Source: SLJK01 sp964567295
GTDB taxonomy: Bacteria > Bacillota > Dethiobacteria > DTU022 > UBA8154
Length of the DNA: 6,911 bases
Direction of reading: 5' to 3'
Assembly (NCBI GenBank): GCA_964567295.1
Contig: CAZMLU010000073.1
Coordinates: 1 to 6,911, forward strand
Part shown: positions 4,810 to 6,911 of the stretch, piece by piece
Layout of the letters: the number at the start of each line of letters is the position of its first letter
Position numbering within the stretch: the first letter of the stretch is position 1
Translations under genes and position numbers: made by a program
The notes under the pieces: model-generated
Told to the model about the DNA's origin: nothing
Database searches by the model: none
What the model saw: the letters and a program-made list of their open reading frames with translations, nothing else

Positions 4810-6911
4810 GTGAAGCTGTCTAGAAGAAACTTTTTATGGATGTCCGGTGCACTGGTTACAGCAAGCCTGGCAGCAAAGCTGGGATGCGCACCAGAAGAAG
4901 AACCCACCGAACCTGACCCAGATGCACCAGAGGAGGAGGTGGTTTTAGAACCACTGGATCTGCGAGTCGAATATGCGGACACAGTGACCCAAATTTGTTC
5001 GATTTGCGGGGTCGGCTGCGGGGCGCTCTGCTATGTTGAAAACGGTGAAATTGTTGCCGTGGAAGGCGATCCCGATCACCCCATTAACGAAGGCACGCTA
5101 TGCAGTAAAGGTGCCGCCCTCTACAACATGTATTATGAGTACGACGAAAAGGGCGAGCCGGTCGTTAATAAACAACGAGTGACCAAACCCCTCTACCGGG
5201 CACCGAATGCCACAGATTGGGAAGAAGTGGATTGGGACTGGGCCATTGAGGAGATAGCAAAGCGGACCAAGGAAACACGGGATGAATATTTTAAAGAGGC
5301 AAACGAAAACGGTGAAGTTGCTAACCGCTGCGAGGCGTTGGCCTGGGTGGGAAGCGCCATGTGCAACAGCGAAGAAAATTACCTTTTCAGAAAGTTTGTT
5401 GCCGCCAACGGGATTGTTAACAACGATCACTGTGCACGCCTTTGACACTCCTCTACCGTTGCCGGTCTTGGCAACTCGTTTGGTAGAGGCGTTATGACCA
5501 ACCACTGGATTGACTACAGAAATTCTGATGTAATCATGAATATCGGCGGCAATACCGCTGAAAACCATCCCATTTCCATGAAGTGGATCCAAGCAGCTAT
5601 GGATAAAGGGTGCAAGTTGATCGTGGTAGACCCCCGTTTTACCAGGACGGCTGCCGTAGCGGATGTTTACGCTCCCATCCGCCCGGGCACTAACACGGCC
5701 TTCCTTTCCGGGTTAATTAACTATGCCATTGTCAACAACAAGTATCATGAAGAATACGTAAAGCTATTCACCAATGCCTCCAGCCTGATTGATCCTGAAT
5801 TCGGTTACAGCGAAGGTTTATTCACCGGCGCTCAAGATGCTTCGGATCTGGGCGATGGGCAAAAATCCTATAATAAAGACACCTGGGCTTATCAAAGGGA
5901 TGCCGACGGCAATATTCGAAAAGACGAAACCCTTGAGGATCCCAACTGCGTCTGGCAGCTGTTCAAGAATCACTATTCCCGTTATGATGTGCAGACTGTC
6001 AGCGAAATTACCGGTTGCCCCGTGGACAAGTTTGAGGAAGTGGCCGAACTGTTCTGCAACACCGGTGAACCGGGGAAAGCCGGGAACATCTCCTATGCCA
6101 TGGGTATGACCCAGTTTACCCACGGATCTCAGAATGTGCGCAGCTGTGCCATACTACAGTTGGTGCTGGGTAACGTAGGTATTTCCGGCGGCGGGGTGAA
6201 CGCCCAGCGAGGCCAGTCCAATGTGCAGGGCGCCTGCGACCTGGGTCAGCTTTTCCACATTGTGACCGGCTATATGCCTATGCCCCGGGACGGCCAGGAT
6301 TTTGAAGCTTACAATGCGACCACTCCCGACAGCGGTTACTGGACTAACCGTCCCAAGTTCTTGGTCAGCATGCTGAAAGCTTTTTATGGTGACAAGGCCA
6401 CAGCAGAGAATGATTTCTGCTTCGACTATCTGCCCAGACTGGATAAAAACCGCTCTTCAGTGGCTTATTACACTTATATGGCTAAAGACGAGATTAAGGG
6501 ATTGTTCTGTTTCGCCGATAACCCCGTGGTAGGTGGAGCCAATACTTCCAGGAAGCGCAAAGCCCAGGCAAAACTTGATTGGCTGGTCTGCGCGGATATT
6601 TTTGAAAACGAAACCTCCGCGTTCTGGAAAGCTCCCGACATGAACCCGGCCGAAATCGACACCGAAGTATTTCTCCTTCCGGCCGCCATGCACTTTGAAA
6701 AAGAAGGCACTGTAACCAACTCCGGACGTTGGACCCAGTGGCGGAACATAGCACAGGATCCTCCCGGAGAAGCCAAGCCTGATTACTGGATCGTGGATAA
6801 GCTTTTTAAAGCAGAAAAGAAGCTTTACGAAGATGAAGGCGGAACATACACAGGGCCCATCGTGGACATGTTCTGGGAATACGGTGATGAAGTAGATATA
6901 CCGACAGTTTG
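4810..6911 (+). CDS. fdnG: Formate dehydrogenase-N type catalytic alpha subunit, selenocysteine-containing, partial (3' end beyond window)
   Basis: It oxidises formate to CO2 at a molybdenum or tungsten bis-pterin centre and passes electrons through a [4Fe-4S] cluster to partner subunits, probably outside the membrane. Seen: GTG start at 4810 with AGGTGA (4798-4803) six bases before. The Tat signal SRRNFLW (residues 4-10) precedes a hydrophobic stretch, then Cys26 and an acidic, proline-rich linker (about 28-48). The cluster motif is Cys63, Cys66, Cys70, Cys98 (CSICGVGC, then LCSKG). TGA at 5443-5445 is codon 212 in DHCARL-U-HSSTVAGLG, the place of selenocysteine in E. coli FdnG (ARVUHGPTVASL). 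The frame stays open from there to the window edge (700 codons), with cofactor-binding motifs GGGVNAQRGQSNVQG (460-474) and NSGRWTQWR (637-645). E. coli FdnG has about 1015 residues, so roughly the last third is missing. Beta and cytochrome subunits are expected downstream. Confidence 0.93.
5443..5445 (+). other. Selenocysteine codon (TGA recoded)
   Basis: This in-frame TGA is not a stop. The family motif continues on both sides of it, the histidine that follows selenocysteine in these enzymes is the next codon (CAC), and a SECIS hairpin begins five bases later. SelA, SelB, SelC and SelD must be encoded elsewhere in the genome. Confidence 0.95.
5450..5489 (+). promoter_or_regulatory. Bacterial SECIS element
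   Basis: Seen: the lower stem CCTCTACC (5450-5457) pairs perfectly with GGTAGAGG (5482-5489), and the upper stem GTTGCC (5458-5463) pairs perfectly with GGCAAC (5470-5475). The apical loop is GGTCTT (5464-5469), with a six-base bulge TCGTTT (5476-5481) on the 3' side. The GGUCU loop is the SelB-recognised sequence known from E. coli fdhF, and 18 bases separate the TGA from it, the same number as I recall for fdhF. The element lies inside the coding sequence, as in other bacterial selenoprotein genes, and binds SelB with GTP and selenocysteinyl-tRNA. Confidence 0.93.

Noticed and set aside
5282..5497. Separate reading frame crossing the TGA at 5443, which could suggest a frameshift rather than selenocysteine
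   Set aside because: The family motif continues in the original frame on both sides of the TGA, and a SECIS element is present, so no frame change is needed.
5098..5592. 164-codon minus-strand reading frame
   Set aside because: It lies across the dehydrogenase coding sequence, including the selenocysteine codon and SECIS, and has no family features; it is an antisense shadow.
1..6911. Search for CRISPR arrays, tRNA genes, insertion sequences, phage genes or a wholly new defence or metabolic system
   Set aside because: No spaced repeats, cloverleaf sequences, transposase or integrase motifs were seen; the recognisable genes are known metabolic families.

Overview
The window looks like chromosomal DNA of an anaerobic, Gram-positive member of the Clostridia. 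Peptococcaceae or Desulfotomaculum-like relatives are the best guess. The reasons are strong purine-rich Shine-Dalgarno sites, frequent GTG and TTG starts, a class 1B SpeD next to a Thermus-type SpeE, a copper-amine-oxidase-like surface domain gene, and a selenocysteine-containing, Tat-exported formate dehydrogenase beside fdhE. The taxonomic call is inference from gene content, not a database match.

Layout. Positions 1-276 (minus strand) hold the 5' end of a small membrane protein gene that runs off the left edge. After a divergent intergenic stretch, 433-1288 (plus) is one gene that appears broken. Its intact N-terminal piece has a signal peptide and a copper-amine-oxidase N-domain-like fold. 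A one-base frameshift near 804-836 and an in-frame TAA at 887 separate it from a charged, helical C-terminal half. Positions 1454-2781 carry speD and speE behind a clear extended -10 promoter. They encode S-adenosylmethionine decarboxylase and an aminopropyltransferase, which together make polyamines. A 19-bp hairpin follows speE, and ndk (nucleoside diphosphate kinase, 2935-3387) comes next, closed by a rho-independent terminator.

Positions 3388-3803 are a 416-base AT-rich intergenic region with repeats, a CRP/FNR-like palindrome and a well-placed -10. Downstream are fdhE (3804-4712), the formate dehydrogenase maturation protein, and the catalytic alpha subunit of a formate dehydrogenase-N type enzyme (4810 to beyond the right edge). 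The alpha subunit reads through an internal TGA at 5443-5445 as selenocysteine, and a very clear bacterial SECIS hairpin lies at 5450-5489. An automatic caller would end this gene at 5445 and lose at least two thirds of the protein.

I found no mobile element, CRISPR array, tRNA or rRNA, and no wholly new system. The most valuable points are the selenocysteine/SECIS module, the decayed surface-protein gene, the unusual active-site acids of SpeE, and the untested regulatory structures upstream of fdhE and between fdhE and the dehydrogenase gene.
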